Below, piece after piece: positions 44,815 through 53,418 of a stretch of DNA of 64,000 nucleotides; the stretch's first letter is position 1; every line of letters starts with the position of its first letter. The position numbers and the translations under genes are program-made. The notes beneath the pieces are model-generated. The model was given only the letters and a program-made list of their open reading frames with translations. It was not told the origin of the DNA and did not search any database. Origin of the DNA: Duganella alba. GTDB taxonomy: Bacteria; Pseudomonadota; Gammaproteobacteria; Burkholderiales; Burkholderiaceae_D. The DNA is taken from positions 99,637 through 163,636 of the forward strand of contig NZ_WKJN01000012.1 in assembly GCF_009674495.1 (NCBI RefSeq). Reading direction: 5' to 3'.

Positions 44815-45762
44815 ATGTGGTATGGCGTTGTGTGCGGCCTTGCGGCCGGAGCCTTCTGGGGCATGATTTTTGTGATGCCGCGCTGGCTGGCGGAATTTTC
44901 GCCGATGGAGCTGGCGCTGGGGCGCTACCTGGCCTATGGGCTGATTACCTTGCTGCTGTTGCTGCCGCGCCTGAACGGGCTGTTGCGCCGGGTCACGCGT
45001 GCGGATTGCCTGGTGCTGCTGCGGCATGCGCTGGCGGGGAACATCGTCTACTACCTGTTGCTGTCGACCGGCGTGCAGCTGGCGGGCGTGGCAGCGGCGT
45101 CGCTGGTGATCGGCCTGCTGCCGTTGAGCGTGACCTTGCTGGGGCGGCGCGATCATGGCGCCTTGCCGCTACGTCAGCTGGCGTGGCCGCTGGCGCTGGT
45201 GGTGGCCGGCATCGCCTGCATCAATGTGGATGTGTTCACGCATGCGCAGCGGGCGGCGCAGTCGTGGCCGATGGTGGCGCTGGGGATGCTGTGTGCGTTC
45301 GGCGCTTTGCTGTGCTGGACCTGGTTCGCGGTCGACAATGCGCGCTTCCTGAAAAGTAATCCGCGCTTCAGTGGCGCAGAGTGGGCGGGCCTGTACGGCA
45401 TCAGCACCGGTGTGGTGGCGCTGGCGCTGGGCGTGGTGGCGTATGGCTGCGGCTGGGCCGGTGGTGGCGTGCCGCGCGACTGGCTGCGTTTCTGGAGCGT
45501 GGTGACCATCGTCGCCTTGGGCGCGTCGGTGATCGGCAACCAGTTATGGAATCTGGCCAGCCGGCGCGTGCCGGTGACCTTGTCGGGCCAGCTGCTGCTG
45601 TTTGAAACCTTGTTCGGTTTGCTGTACGGTTTTCTGTACCAGCATCAGGCGCCGCGTCCGCTGGAGCTGGCGGCGATCGTGCTGCTGATCGCCGGCGTGG
45701 CCGGTTCGGTGTGGCTGCATGCCCGGCCGCCGGTGGGGCAGCTTCAGGCGCCGCCGGCGTAG
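44815..45762 (+). CDS. EamA/DMT-superfamily transporter
   Basis: This 315-aa permease has about ten membrane helices and two EamA repeats ('GLAAGAFWGMIFVMPRWLAEFSPMELALGRYLAYG' and a second one from about 160). It is probably an exporter of small metabolites or amino acids; substrate unknown. ATG 44815 is supported by AAGGAG 7 bases upstream. The preceding AraC-family gene in the same direction is the likely regulator. It converges with trmL, overlapping it by 19 bp. Confidence 0.9.
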   Translation: MWYGVVCGLAAGAFWGMIFVMPRWLAEFSPMELALGRYLAYGLITLLLLLPRLNGLLRRVTRADCLVLLRHALAGNIVYYLLLSTGVQLAGVAAASLVIGLLPLSVTLLGRRDHGALPLRQLAWPLALVVAGIACINVDVFTHAQRAAQSWPMVALGMLCAFGALLCWTWFAVDNARFLKSNPRFSGAEWAGLYGISTGVVALALGVVAYGCGWAGGGVPRDWLRFWSVVTIVALGASVIGNQLWNLASRRVPVTLSGQLLLFETLFGLLYGFLYQHQAPRPLELAAIVLLIAGVAGSVWLHARPPVGQLQAPPA

Positions 45763-46214
45763 CCGTTCTGGCGCCAGGCCTCGAACACCACCACGGCGAC
45801 AGTGTTGGACAAGTTCATGCTGCGGTTGTCCGGGCGCATCGGCAGGCGGATACGCTGGGCGGTCGGGAAGCTTTCGCGCAGTGCCACCGGCAGGCCGGCC
45901 GTCTCCGAGCCGAACACGAACACGTCGCCGGGCTGGAAGCTGGCTTGCGCGAACGGCGAGCTGCCGTGCGTGGTCATGGCGAACATGCGGCTGGTGTCCG
46001 GCTGCACGTCGGCCAGGAAGGCGGCCCAGTCCTTGTGCACTTTCATGCGGGCGTACTCGTGGTAGTCGAGGCCGGCGCGCTTGAGCTTGGAGTCTTCCAG
46101 CGGGAAGCCCAGCGGCTCGATCAGGTGCAGCTGGGCGCCGGTGTTGGCGCACAGGCGGATGACGTTGCCGGTGTTCGGCGGAATTTCTGGGTGGACCAGG
46201 ACGACGTGGAACAT
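45744..46214 (-). CDS. trmL: tRNA (cytidine/uridine-34-2'-O)-methyltransferase
   Basis: This 156-aa SPOUT (trefoil-knot) enzyme methylates the wobble ribose of tRNA-Leu. It has 'VLVHPEIPPNTGNVIRLCANTGAQLHLIEPLGF' at the N-terminus and the knot and SAM motifs 'FVFGSETAGLP' near 98 and 'IRLPMRPDNRSMNLSNTVAVVVFEA' at the end. ATG 46214 with AGAGGAAAG upstream is chosen. It follows comF on the same strand with a 24-bp gap. Confidence 0.94.
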   Translation of the reverse strand: MFHVVLVHPEIPPNTGNVIRLCANTGAQLHLIEPLGFPLEDSKLKRAGLDYHEYARMKVHKDWAAFLADVQPDTSRMFAMTTHGSSPFAQASFQPGDVFVFGSETAGLPVALRESFPTAQRIRLPMRPDNRSMNLSNTVAVVVFEAWRQNGYAGGA

Positions 46215-46238
46215 GCTTTCCTCTTTCTTCTTCAATCT

Positions 46239-47189
46239 TCAGTGCGGCGGCGTGCGGGCGAACACGAGGTTGCTCACGCGCGCGGCGCCGTGGCGTTTCA
46301 ATGTGGCCGCCAGTTCGTTCAGCGTGCGGCCGCTGGTCATGACGTCGTCAACGACACCGATGTGGCGGCCTGCCACCAGGGCGGCGTCCGGCACGGCGAA
46401 GGCGCCGGCGATGTTCTGCTGGCGGCGATCGGGCGCGACGCTGCTCTGGGCGGCTGTCTCGCGCAGGCGGACGGCCAGTTGCGCGTGCAGGGCGATGCCC
46501 AGGCTGCTTGCCAGCGGCCGGGCGATTTCCAGGGCCTGATTGTAGCCGCGTTCGGCCAGCCTGCGCGGTCCCAGCGGCACCGGGCAAAGCAGGGCGGGCA
46601 GCGTGAAGTCCGGCTGGGACAGCACGCTGTCGCGCAGCAGGCGGGCGCACAATGGGGCCAGCGCCAGGCGGTGGCCGAATTTCAGTTGCAACACCAGCTG
46701 GTCCACCGGCATGGCGTAATCGGCAGCGACCAGGGTGCGGTCGAAGGCCGGCAGGTGCGCTTGACAGACGCCGCATAGCAGCGCCACGCCGGCAGCCTCT
46801 TCTGGCCGCGTGGCCGGCGGGCTTGGCCGCTCGGCATCGGTGGGATGGCGGGCCGGGAGCGCGTGGCCGTTTAGCGGATTGGCGCAGACCTGGCAGCGGG
46901 CGATGGCGGCGGCGGGGCCGAAAAATTGCGCGGCGCAGCCGGGACACAGGGCGTCGTCGCTGTCGCCGCCGCACAGGGCGCAGGCGCCCGGCAGCAGGTG
47001 GTGCAGCAGTGTTCCGCCCCAGCGCCGCAGTAGCGCGCTGAACGGCGCGTGGTAGCTGCGCGGTCGTCCGTTGTCATCGCGTCGTGGCGCGCGGTCAGGC
47101 AATGGCTCCGGCGCGGCCGCGTGCTGCGCTGCCCACCTCGCGATCCCGTCGCCGTCGCGCTGCCGCGCCGGCCGTTTCTTGTCATTCAT
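46239..47189 (-). CDS. comF: ComF-family phosphoribosyltransferase-like protein
   Basis: The 316-aa protein has a zinc-finger-like Cys-rich region ('CALCGG...CPGC' near 70-85 and two further CxxC pairs near 100 and 140). A type I phosphoribosyltransferase fold follows, with the PRPP loop 'VVDDVMTSGRTLNELA' near 280. Homologues (ComF, GntX, ComFC) are needed for natural transformation in several bacteria. The type IV pilus motors elsewhere in the window would be part of the same uptake process. It is divergent from bioC (96-bp gap). Confidence 0.9.
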   Translation of the reverse strand: MNDKKRPARQRDGDGIARWAAQHAAAPEPLPDRAPRRDDNGRPRSYHAPFSALLRRWGGTLLHHLLPGACALCGGDSDDALCPGCAAQFFGPAAAIARCQVCANPLNGHALPARHPTDAERPSPPATRPEEAAGVALLCGVCQAHLPAFDRTLVAADYAMPVDQLVLQLKFGHRLALAPLCARLLRDSVLSQPDFTLPALLCPVPLGPRRLAERGYNQALEIARPLASSLGIALHAQLAVRLRETAAQSSVAPDRRQQNIAGAFAVPDAALVAGRHIGVVDDVMTSGRTLNELAATLKRHGAARVSNLVFARTPPH

Positions 47190-47285
47190 GCCATGCTCCG
47201 CCGTCGAAAACCTGACCGGGCGCCGTCGCGATAGCGTTCAACCATGTACACTGCCGACATTATCGCATTACAACGACCTATCATC

Positions 47286-48209
47286 ATGCAAGTCCCCGCC
47301 AATCCCCCCAAACTGAGCGCGCCGATCGATCTGGAGCGCGTGCGCCGTCTGTTTTCCCGTCCGGAACGTATCGCGCCGGCCGATTTTCTGCGCCGAGAAG
47401 TATCTTCGCGCATGTTTGATCGGCTGGAATTGATTAAAATAGCGCCTTCGCGCGTTTTGGACGCCGGCTCCGGCACCGGCGCCGATCTGCCTTTGTTGCA
47501 AAAGTCATATCCCGCCGCCCAGATTCTCGGGCTGGACGCTTCCGAAGCGATGCTGCGCGCCGCGCAAGGCCCGGCCGCCCGGCAATCCTCGCTGAACCAG
47601 CTACTGAGCAAGCTGTTGCCGTCAAAGAGCGGCCTCGACCTGGTGTGCGGCGATTTTTCCGAGTTGCCGCTGGGACCGAACTCGCTGGACCTGGTCTGGT
47701 CCAACCTGGCGCTGCATTGGCATCCGCAGCCGGACCGCGTGTTTGCCGAGTGGCGCCGCGTGCTGCGCGTGAACAGTCTGTTGATGTTTTCCTGCTTCGG
47801 CCCGGATTCGCTGCGCGAACTGCGCACCGCCTTTGCCGAAGCCGACCTGGCGCCGCACGTGCTGCCTTTCGTCGACATGCACGATTTCGGCGATCAACTG
47901 GTCGAAGTGGGGTTTTCGACCCCGGTGCTGGACATGGAAACTATCACCGTGACCTACGACACGCCACAAGCGTTGTTGGCTGACGTGCGCGCGCTGGGCG
48001 GCAATCCGCTCACCACATTGCGTCGCAGCATGATGGGCAAGCAGGCCTGGCAACGCATGCTGGGCACCCTGGAGCGCGGTCGCCGCGCCGACGGCAAACT
48101 GGGCCTGACCTTCGAAGTTATCTACGGTCACGCCTTCCGCCCGGCGCCGAAGGTGACTTCCAAAGGCGAAGCGATTATTCGTTTCGATCCGCCGCGTAAG
48201 CCGGGCTGA
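47286..48209 (+). CDS. bioC: Malonyl-ACP O-methyltransferase (biotin synthesis)
   Basis: The 307-aa SAM-dependent methyltransferase masks the malonyl carboxylate so fatty-acid enzymes can build pimeloyl-ACP for biotin. It has the SAM site 'VLDAGSGTGADLPLL' near 55, 'LGLDASEAML' and 'DLVWSNLALHWHPQPDRVFAEWRRVLR' near 130. ATG 47286 fits the family N-terminus; an upstream ATG at 47244 in the same frame is less likely. Neither start has a strong ribosome site. Other bio genes are not adjacent. Confidence 0.9.
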   Translation: MQVPANPPKLSAPIDLERVRRLFSRPERIAPADFLRREVSSRMFDRLELIKIAPSRVLDAGSGTGADLPLLQKSYPAAQILGLDASEAMLRAAQGPAARQSSLNQLLSKLLPSKSGLDLVCGDFSELPLGPNSLDLVWSNLALHWHPQPDRVFAEWRRVLRVNSLLMFSCFGPDSLRELRTAFAEADLAPHVLPFVDMHDFGDQLVEVGFSTPVLDMETITVTYDTPQALLADVRALGGNPLTTLRRSMMGKQAWQRMLGTLERGRRADGKLGLTFEVIYGHAFRPAPKVTSKGEAIIRFDPPRKPG

Positions 48210-48492
48210 GGCGGATTGTATGTTGCCATGCGGCGTAAAGCTGCTTGGCAACAATCAGCCCGCGAGATAGTTTATTGCTTGATGTGCTACGTTTTTGTTC
48301 TATATAATCAATCACTAACTTTGCCACCCTGGCAAACACAGGTTACATCGAGCACGAACGAGCAGTTGCATTAAGCAGAAGTGCGCATCTCACGATGCGC
48401 TGTTGTTTAAGGAGCGTCGCCGGTTCAGTTTACCGATCAGCCGGAAAGACGTTAAAAAAATTATTTTAATTTCTTGGGCAGTTGGGGAAAAC
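48210..48492 (+). promoter_or_regulatory. Cytochrome oxidase operon leader with sigma70 promoter at 48279-48308
   Basis: This 283-bp gap contains TTGATG (48279-48284) and a perfect TATAAT (48303-48308), 18 bp apart. Transcription would start near 48315, leaving an untranslated leader of about 178 bases before ctaC. The last 45 bases are strongly AT-rich, and the ribosome site is GGGGA at 48483-48487. I see no ORF or recognised RNA structure in the rest. Confidence 0.6.
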
Positions 48493-49710
48493 ATGACATA
48501 TGTGAAGCGACTTCAAGCGTTGATGCTCGGGCTGGCCATGCTGGCAGCCGGTGTGCCAGCGTGGGCAGCTGACACCGCAACAGGTACCTACAACGCCGCG
48601 ACGGGCGGCACCGGCGGCCCCGTCGTCGGCGAAATGACATTGCAGCCTCCCGCCACCCAAATCGCCACCGAAGTCTACAGCCTGCACAACTGGATGATGG
48701 GCGTCTGCCTAGTCATCTTCTTCGCTGTGTTCGGCGTGATGTTCTATTCGATCTTCAAGCACCGCAAGTCGCTGGGCCACAAGCCGGCCACCTTCCACGA
48801 ATCGACCGCGGTCGAAGTGGCCTGGACCATCGTGCCGTTCCTGATCGTGATCGGCATGGCGCTGCCCGCCACCCGCACCGTGGTCGGCATGAAGGACACC
48901 TCCAACGCCGACATCACCATCAAGGTCACCGGCATGCAGTGGAAGTGGGGCTACGACTACCTGAAAGGCGAGGGCGAGGGCATTTCCTTCCTGTCCAACC
49001 TGTCGACGCCGCGCGCGCAAGTGGGCGCGCCGGGCTTCGAGCCGACCGAGAAACGCGGCGACAACTACCTGATGGAAGTCGACAACGAAGTGGTGGTGCC
49101 GGTGCACCGCAAGATCCGCCTGATCACCACCGCCAACGACGTCATCCACTCGTGGTCGATCCCGGCCTTCGCCGTCAAGCAGGATGCGATTCCCGGCTTC
49201 GTGCGCGACACCTGGTTCAAGGCCGAGCACACCGGCACCTTCCGTGGCTACTGCTCGGAACTGTGCGGCAAGGAGCACGCCTTCATGCCGATCGTGGTGC
49301 GCGTGGTGTCGGACGCCGACTATAAAGTCTGGGTCGATGGCAAGAAAAAGGAAATGGCCGCGCTGGCCGACGATCCAACCAAAACCTGGACCATCGACGA
49401 GCTGAAAACCAAGGGCGAAAAAGTCTACAGCACCAACTGCGTGGTCTGCCACCAGGCCAACGGCCGCGGCATGCCGGCCACCTACCCGGCGCTGGATGGT
49501 TCGCCGGTGGTCACCGGCCCGAAAGCCGAACAAATCAACGTGCTGTTGCACGGTAAGAAGAGCGGGAAATATCCCGTCGAAATGCCTTCTTGGAAGCAAT
49601 TGTCGGATACGGATATCGCGGCTGTCATTACTTACACCCGCAATAGCTGGACGAACAAGGCTGAGGAAAACATCGTTCAACCAGCCGAAGTTGTGGCTGC
49701 ACGTAAGTAA
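48493..49710 (+). CDS. ctaC: Cytochrome c oxidase subunit II fused to cytochrome c
   Basis: The 405-aa protein has a signal sequence (cleavage near 'PAWAAD', residue 25), two TM helices and the periplasmic CuA cupredoxin domain ('CSELCGKEHAFMPIV' near 255). A C-terminal class I cytochrome c domain carries heme motif Cys-Val-Val-Cys-His near 317 and a candidate Met ligand in 'YPVEMPSW'. It accepts electrons and passes them through CuA to subunit I. The fused heme domain is the caa3-type form. ATG 48493 is chosen; GGGGA lies 5 bases upstream. Confidence 0.95.
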   Translation: MTYVKRLQALMLGLAMLAAGVPAWAADTATGTYNAATGGTGGPVVGEMTLQPPATQIATEVYSLHNWMMGVCLVIFFAVFGVMFYSIFKHRKSLGHKPATFHESTAVEVAWTIVPFLIVIGMALPATRTVVGMKDTSNADITIKVTGMQWKWGYDYLKGEGEGISFLSNLSTPRAQVGAPGFEPTEKRGDNYLMEVDNEVVVPVHRKIRLITTANDVIHSWSIPAFAVKQDAIPGFVRDTWFKAEHTGTFRGYCSELCGKEHAFMPIVVRVVSDADYKVWVDGKKKEMAALADDPTKTWTIDELKTKGEKVYSTNCVVCHQANGRGMPATYPALDGSPVVTGPKAEQINVLLHGKKSGKYPVEMPSWKQLSDTDIAAVITYTRNSWTNKAEENIVQPAEVVAARK

Positions 49711-49725
49711 TCAGGAGCGTTACAG

Positions 49726-51315
49726 ATGAGCACAACCACTTTGGATCACGCCCACGATCATGACCACGCGCACGACCATCCCCATGGTCCGGCGCGCTGG
49801 CTGTTCGCGACCAACCACAAGGACATCGGTACGCTGTACCTGTGGTTCTCGTTCATCATGCTGCTGTCCGGCGGCGTGCTGGCGCTGATGATACGTACCG
49901 AGCTGTTCAAGCCCGGCCTGCAATTCTTCCAGCCTGAATTCTTCAACCAGCTGACCACCATGCACGGCCTGGTGATGGTGTTCGGCGCCATCATGCCGGC
50001 CTTCGTCGGCTTCGCCAACTGGATGATCCCGCTGCAGATCGGCGCGTCGGACATGGCGTTCGCGCGCATGAACAACTTCTCGTTCTGGCTGCTGCCGCCG
50101 GCCGCCATCCTGCTGGCCACCTCGTTCCTGGCGCCGGGCGGCGCCACCGCCGCCGGCTGGACGCTGTACGCGCCGCTGTCGACCCAGATGGGCCCAGGCA
50201 TGGACATGGCCATCTTCGCGATGCACCTGATGGGCGCCTCGTCGATCATGGGTTCGATCAACATCATCGTCACCATCCTCAACATGCGCGCGCCCGGCAT
50301 GACGCTGATGAAGATGCCGATGTTCTGCTGGACCTGGCTGATCACCGCCTACCTGCTGATCGCCGTGATGCCGGTGCTGGCAGGCGCCATCACCATGACG
50401 CTGACCGACCGCCACTTCGGCACCTCGTTCTTCAACGCGGCCGCCGGCGGCGACCCGGTCATGTACCAGCACATCTTCTGGTTCTTCGGCCACCCCGAGG
50501 TGTACATCATGATTCTGCCGGCGTTCGGCATCGTCTCGCAGATCCTGCCGGCCTTCGCCCGCAAGCAGCTGTTCGGCTACGCGTCGATGGTGTACGCCAC
50601 CGCGTCGATCGCGATCCTGTCGTTCATCGTCTGGGCCCACCACATGTTCACCACCGGCATGCCGGTCACCTCGCAGCTGTTCTTCATGTACGCCACCATG
50701 CTGATCGCGGTGCCGACCGGCGTGAAGGTGTTCAACTGGATCGCCACCATGTGGCGCGGCTCGATGACGTTTGAAACGCCGATGCTGTTCGCGGTCGGCT
50801 TCATCTTCGTGTTCACCATCGGCGGCTTCACCGGCCTGATCCTGGCGGTGACGCCGATCGACATCCAGCTGCAGGACACCTACTACGTGGTGGCGCACTT
50901 CCACTACGTGCTGGTGGCCGGTTCGCTGTTCGCGCTGTTCGCCGGCTTCTACTACTGGTCGCCGAAATGGACCGGCCACATGTACAACGAGACCATGGGC
51001 AAGACCCACTTCTGGCTGTCGCTGATCACCTTCAACGTGACCTTCTTCCCGATGCACTTCCTGGGCCTGGCCGGCATGCCGCGCCGCTACGCCGACTACT
51101 CGGCGCAGTTCACCGACTTCAACATGGTGGCCACCATCGGCGCCTTCGGTTTCGGCCTGTCGCAGGTGTTCTTCCTGTTCTTCGTGATCCTGCCGACCAT
51201 TCGCGGCGGCAAGAAGGCGGAAGCCAAGCCATGGGAAGGCGCGGAAGGCCTGGAGTGGACCGTGCCGTCGCCGGCGCCGTTCCACACCTTCGAAACGCCA
51301 CCACAGTTCAAATAA
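49726..51315 (+). CDS. ctaD: Cytochrome c oxidase subunit I
   Basis: The 529-aa heme-copper oxidase core has twelve TM helices. Heme a and a3/CuB histidines are visible in '[14 protein letters not shown]', '[16 protein letters not shown]' (with the Tyr-His crosslink pair), 'WAHHMFTTG' and '[11 protein letters not shown]'. It pumps protons and reduces O2 to water. An unusual His/Asp-rich stretch ('[14 protein letters not shown]') fills the cytoplasmic N-terminus, residues 8-21, and could bind metal. It follows ctaC by 15 bp. Confidence 0.97.
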   Translation: MSTTTLDHAHDHDHAHDHPHGPARWLFATNHKDIGTLYLWFSFIMLLSGGVLALMIRTELFKPGLQFFQPEFFNQLTTMHGLVMVFGAIMPAFVGFANWMIPLQIGASDMAFARMNNFSFWLLPPAAILLATSFLAPGGATAAGWTLYAPLSTQMGPGMDMAIFAMHLMGASSIMGSINIIVTILNMRAPGMTLMKMPMFCWTWLITAYLLIAVMPVLAGAITMTLTDRHFGTSFFNAAAGGDPVMYQHIFWFFGHPEVYIMILPAFGIVSQILPAFARKQLFGYASMVYATASIAILSFIVWAHHMFTTGMPVTSQLFFMYATMLIAVPTGVKVFNWIATMWRGSMTFETPMLFAVGFIFVFTIGGFTGLILAVTPIDIQLQDTYYVVAHFHYVLVAGSLFALFAGFYYWSPKWTGHMYNETMGKTHFWLSLITFNVTFFPMHFLGLAGMPRRYADYSAQFTDFNMVATIGAFGFGLSQVFFLFFVILPTIRGGKKAEAKPWEGAEGLEWTVPSPAPFHTFETPPQFK

Positions 51316-51317
51316 CC

Positions 51318-51425
51318 ATGAACGGCCAAAAGAAACCGAACAACCTGCGCACCGCCCTGATCCTGTTCGGCCTGGCGGCGTTCTTCTTCGCCTCGGTGTT
51401 CGTCAAGCGCATCTGGCTGAGCTGA
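51318..51425 (+). CDS. Cytochrome oxidase small assembly protein
   Basis: This 35-aa protein has a basic N-terminus ('NGQKKPNNLR') and one TM helix ('TALILFGLAAFFFASVFV'), ending in a basic/hydrophobic tail. Such peptides lie between ctaD and ctaG in many betaproteobacteria and are annotated as oxidase assembly proteins. It starts 2 bp after ctaD and ends just before ctaG. It is too short to be found by length filters but its position is diagnostic. Confidence 0.85.
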   Translation: MNGQKKPNNLRTALILFGLAAFFFASVFVKRIWLS

Positions 51426-51426
51426 G

Positions 51427-51966
51427 ATGACCGAGAACAAAAAGCTGCTGGGCAAGCTGATCGTCATCGCCGCGGTGATGTTCGGCTTTGCCTATGCGCT
51501 CAATCCGTTCTATCGCCAGATCTGCGAAGCGCTGGGCATCAATGTGCTGACGCAGAAGGACGGCACGGCGGCCTACGACCAGAACACGCAGGTCGACAAG
51601 ACGCGCAACGTCACCATCGAGTTCGACGGCAACGCGCAGGGACCGTGGCGCTTCCGGCCGACGCAGGCCAGCATGAGCGTGCATCCGGGCGAGCTGAACA
51701 CGGTGATGTATGAAGTGGTCAACACCCAGCCGCGCGAGATGAATGCGCAGGCGATCCCGAGTTACGCGCCGCAGAACGCGACGCCGTTTTTCATGAAAGT
51801 GGAGTGCTTCTGTTTCAAGCAGCAGACGCTGAAGCCGAACGAGGCGCGCCAGATGCCGGTGGTGTTCTACATCGATCCCAAGCTGCCGCGGGAGGTGAAG
51901 ACCATCACGCTGTCGTACACCTTCTTCGAGGTGGGCGGCGGCTTGGTCAAGACGGCGGCCAACTGA
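51427..51966 (+). CDS. ctaG: Cytochrome c oxidase assembly protein CtaG/Cox11
   Basis: The 179-aa protein is anchored by one N-terminal TM helix ('LIVIAAVMFGFAYALNPFY') with a periplasmic Ig-like domain that inserts CuB into subunit I. The copper motif Glu-Cys-Phe-Cys-Phe is near 117, and 'MPVVFYIDP' follows. The start at 51427 is one base after the small-assembly-protein stop. Its stop overlaps the following DUF2970 ATG by one base. Confidence 0.94.
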   Translation: MTENKKLLGKLIVIAAVMFGFAYALNPFYRQICEALGINVLTQKDGTAAYDQNTQVDKTRNVTIEFDGNAQGPWRFRPTQASMSVHPGELNTVMYEVVNTQPREMNAQAIPSYAPQNATPFFMKVECFCFKQQTLKPNEARQMPVVFYIDPKLPREVKTITLSYTFFEVGGGLVKTAAN

Positions 51967-52160
51967 TGGACAAGCAGCCCAGCTTTCTGTATTCGCTGAA
52001 GGCCGTGCTGTGGTCGTTCGTGGGACTGCGCCGCAAGCGCGACTTCGACGAGGACCAGCAGGCCTTGAATCCGGTGCACATCATCATCGCGGCGGTGCTG
52101 GCGGTGGCGGTGTTCATCGGCATACTGATAACAATCGTCAAATTCGTAGTAGCTAAATAA
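51966..52160 (+). CDS. DUF2970 small membrane protein
   Basis: The 64-aa protein has 'FLYSLKAVLWSFVGLRRKRDFDEDQQALNPVHII' followed by one C-terminal TM helix. This is the DUF2970 signature found in betaproteobacterial cytochrome oxidase operons between ctaG and ctaE. It overlaps the ctaG stop by one base (TGATG). Its role is unknown, presumably oxidase assembly or stability. Confidence 0.88.
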   Translation: MDKQPSFLYSLKAVLWSFVGLRRKRDFDEDQQALNPVHIIIAAVLAVAVFIGILITIVKFVVAK

Positions 52161-52171
52161 GTGAGGGGGAG

Positions 52172-53047
52172 ATGAAGATGAGTTCAACAAGTTCACACGG
52201 TGGGGCCGCGCCGTATTATTTCGTGCCGGGACCGTCCCGCTGGCCGCTGCTGGCGGGCCTGAGCATGCTGGTGACCATGATCGGCGCGTCGGCGTGGGTC
52301 AATGATGCATCGTGGGGGCCGGCCGCGAACCTGATCGGCATCCTCGGCACCATCACCGTGCTGTACTTCTGGTTTGGCGACGCCATCAAGGAATCCGAGG
52401 GCGGGCTGTACAGCCAGCGCATCGACCATTCCTATCGCTGGTCGATGAGCTGGTTCATCTTCTCCGAGGTGATGTTCTTCGGCGCCTTCTTCGGCGCACT
52501 GTTCTATGCGCGCACCATCTCGATGCCGTGGCTGGGCGACCTGGACCACAAGTTCATCTGGCCGGACTACGCGCCGCACTGGGGTGGCGCCACGCCGGCC
52601 GGCACGGTGGAAGAGTTCCGCACCATGGGTCCGTTCCCGATCCCGACCATCAACACCGCCTTGCTGCTGACCTCGGGCGTGACCCTGACCATCGCCCACC
52701 ACGCGCTGCGCGCCGGCCATCGCGCGCAGACCGCGATCTGGCTGTTCGCCACGATTGTGCTGGGCGCGGTGTTCATGGGCTTCCAGGCCTACGAATATCA
52801 CCACGCGTACACCGAACTGAACCTGAAGCTGACCTCGGGCATCTACGGCTCGACCTTCTTCATGCTGACCGGCTTCCACGGCTTCCATGTGACCATGGGG
52901 GCGATCATGCTGTCGGTGGTGCTGTACCGCGTGCTGAAGGGACATTTCACGCCGGACAACCACTTCGCCTTCGAGGGGGCCGCGTGGTACTGGCACTTCG
53001 TCGATGTGGTCTGGCTGGGACTTTACGTGGTCGTGTATTGGCTATAA
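52172..53047 (+). CDS. ctaE: Cytochrome c oxidase subunit III
   Basis: The 291-aa seven-helix subunit stabilises the catalytic core. The conserved 'SEVMFFGAFFGALFYAR' near 92, 'HGFHVTMGAIMLSVVLYRVL' near 233 and the terminal 'WHFVDVVWLGLYVVVYWL' are present. Ribosome site AGGGGGAG lies almost against ATG 52172 and is better spaced for ATG 52178, so the mature start may be two residues later. A rho-independent terminator follows. Confidence 0.95.
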   Translation: MKMSSTSSHGGAAPYYFVPGPSRWPLLAGLSMLVTMIGASAWVNDASWGPAANLIGILGTITVLYFWFGDAIKESEGGLYSQRIDHSYRWSMSWFIFSEVMFFGAFFGALFYARTISMPWLGDLDHKFIWPDYAPHWGGATPAGTVEEFRTMGPFPIPTINTALLLTSGVTLTIAHHALRAGHRAQTAIWLFATIVLGAVFMGFQAYEYHHAYTELNLKLTSGIYGSTFFMLTGFHGFHVTMGAIMLSVVLYRVLKGHFTPDNHFAFEGAAWYWHFVDVVWLGLYVVVYWL

Positions 53048-53061
53048 TGGCGTCAGCCGAC

Positions 53062-53090
53062 AAGCCGCACTCCGGTGCGGCTTTTTTTTT
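53062..53090 (+). terminator. Rho-independent terminator of the ctaCDGE operon
   Basis: AAGCCGCAC (53062-53070), loop TCCG and GTGCGGCTT (53075-53083) make a 9-bp stem followed by an unbroken run of T to 53090. It begins 14 bp after the ctaE stop, so it ends the structural-gene transcript before the SURF1/ctaA/ctaB group. Confidence 0.92.
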
Positions 53091-53125
53091 ACGCCGATTG
53101 AGACCCAAAGCGTAACGCAAGCCGC

Positions 53126-53151
53126 GGGGTCTGACCCGAGGGTCAGACCCC
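53126..53151. repeat. 26-bp REP-like palindrome
   Basis: Perfect 12-bp arms GGGGTCTGACCC (53126-53137) and GGGTCAGACCCC (53140-53151) flank GA. The arm resembles the ends of the 84-bp palindrome at 32981-33064 (GGGGTCAGGTCCC). It sits between the ctaE terminator and the convergent small membrane protein gene. Confidence 0.8.
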
Positions 53152-53175
53152 TAGTGGCCGCAGTGCGGGTTTGCT

Positions 53176-53379
53176 TTAGAAGCGGATGCCCTTGGGTTGA
53201 ATATAGCCCATCTTGTAAGCCAGCAGGATCAGCAAAAACAGCGTGATCGACAGCGCCACCCGCACCGCCAGCGCGCGCACGGTGTTGTTGCTGCGGCCCT
53301 TGTCGCGCATCAGGAAGAACAGCGCTGACCCCAGGCTGCCGAGGATCAGGATGAAGGCGATGGCGACAGCAATTTTCAT
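53176..53379 (-). CDS. Twin-transmembrane small protein (DUF2909-type)
   Basis: This 67-aa protein has two TM helices ('AVAIAFILILGSLGSALFFLM' and 'AVRVALSITLFLLILLAYKMG') joined by a short basic loop ('RDKGRSNNTVR') and ending 'IQPKGIRF'. It matches the twin-transmembrane DUF2909 family commonly found divergent from SURF1 in the oxidase locus. ATG 53379 starts a gene that converges on the REP-like palindrome. Function unknown. Confidence 0.85.
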   Translation of the reverse strand: MKIAVAIAFILILGSLGSALFFLMRDKGRSNNTVRALAVRVALSITLFLLILLAYKMGYIQPKGIRF

Positions 53380-53418
53380 CTCATTTGTGCGTGGCGATTT
53401 GATCGAGGTTCCATTGTA

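Noticed and set aside
49720..51285. A 521-codon minus-strand frame opposite ctaD, very rich in His, Arg and Gln
   Set aside because: It mirrors the strongly biased codons of subunit I and has no protein-like pattern.
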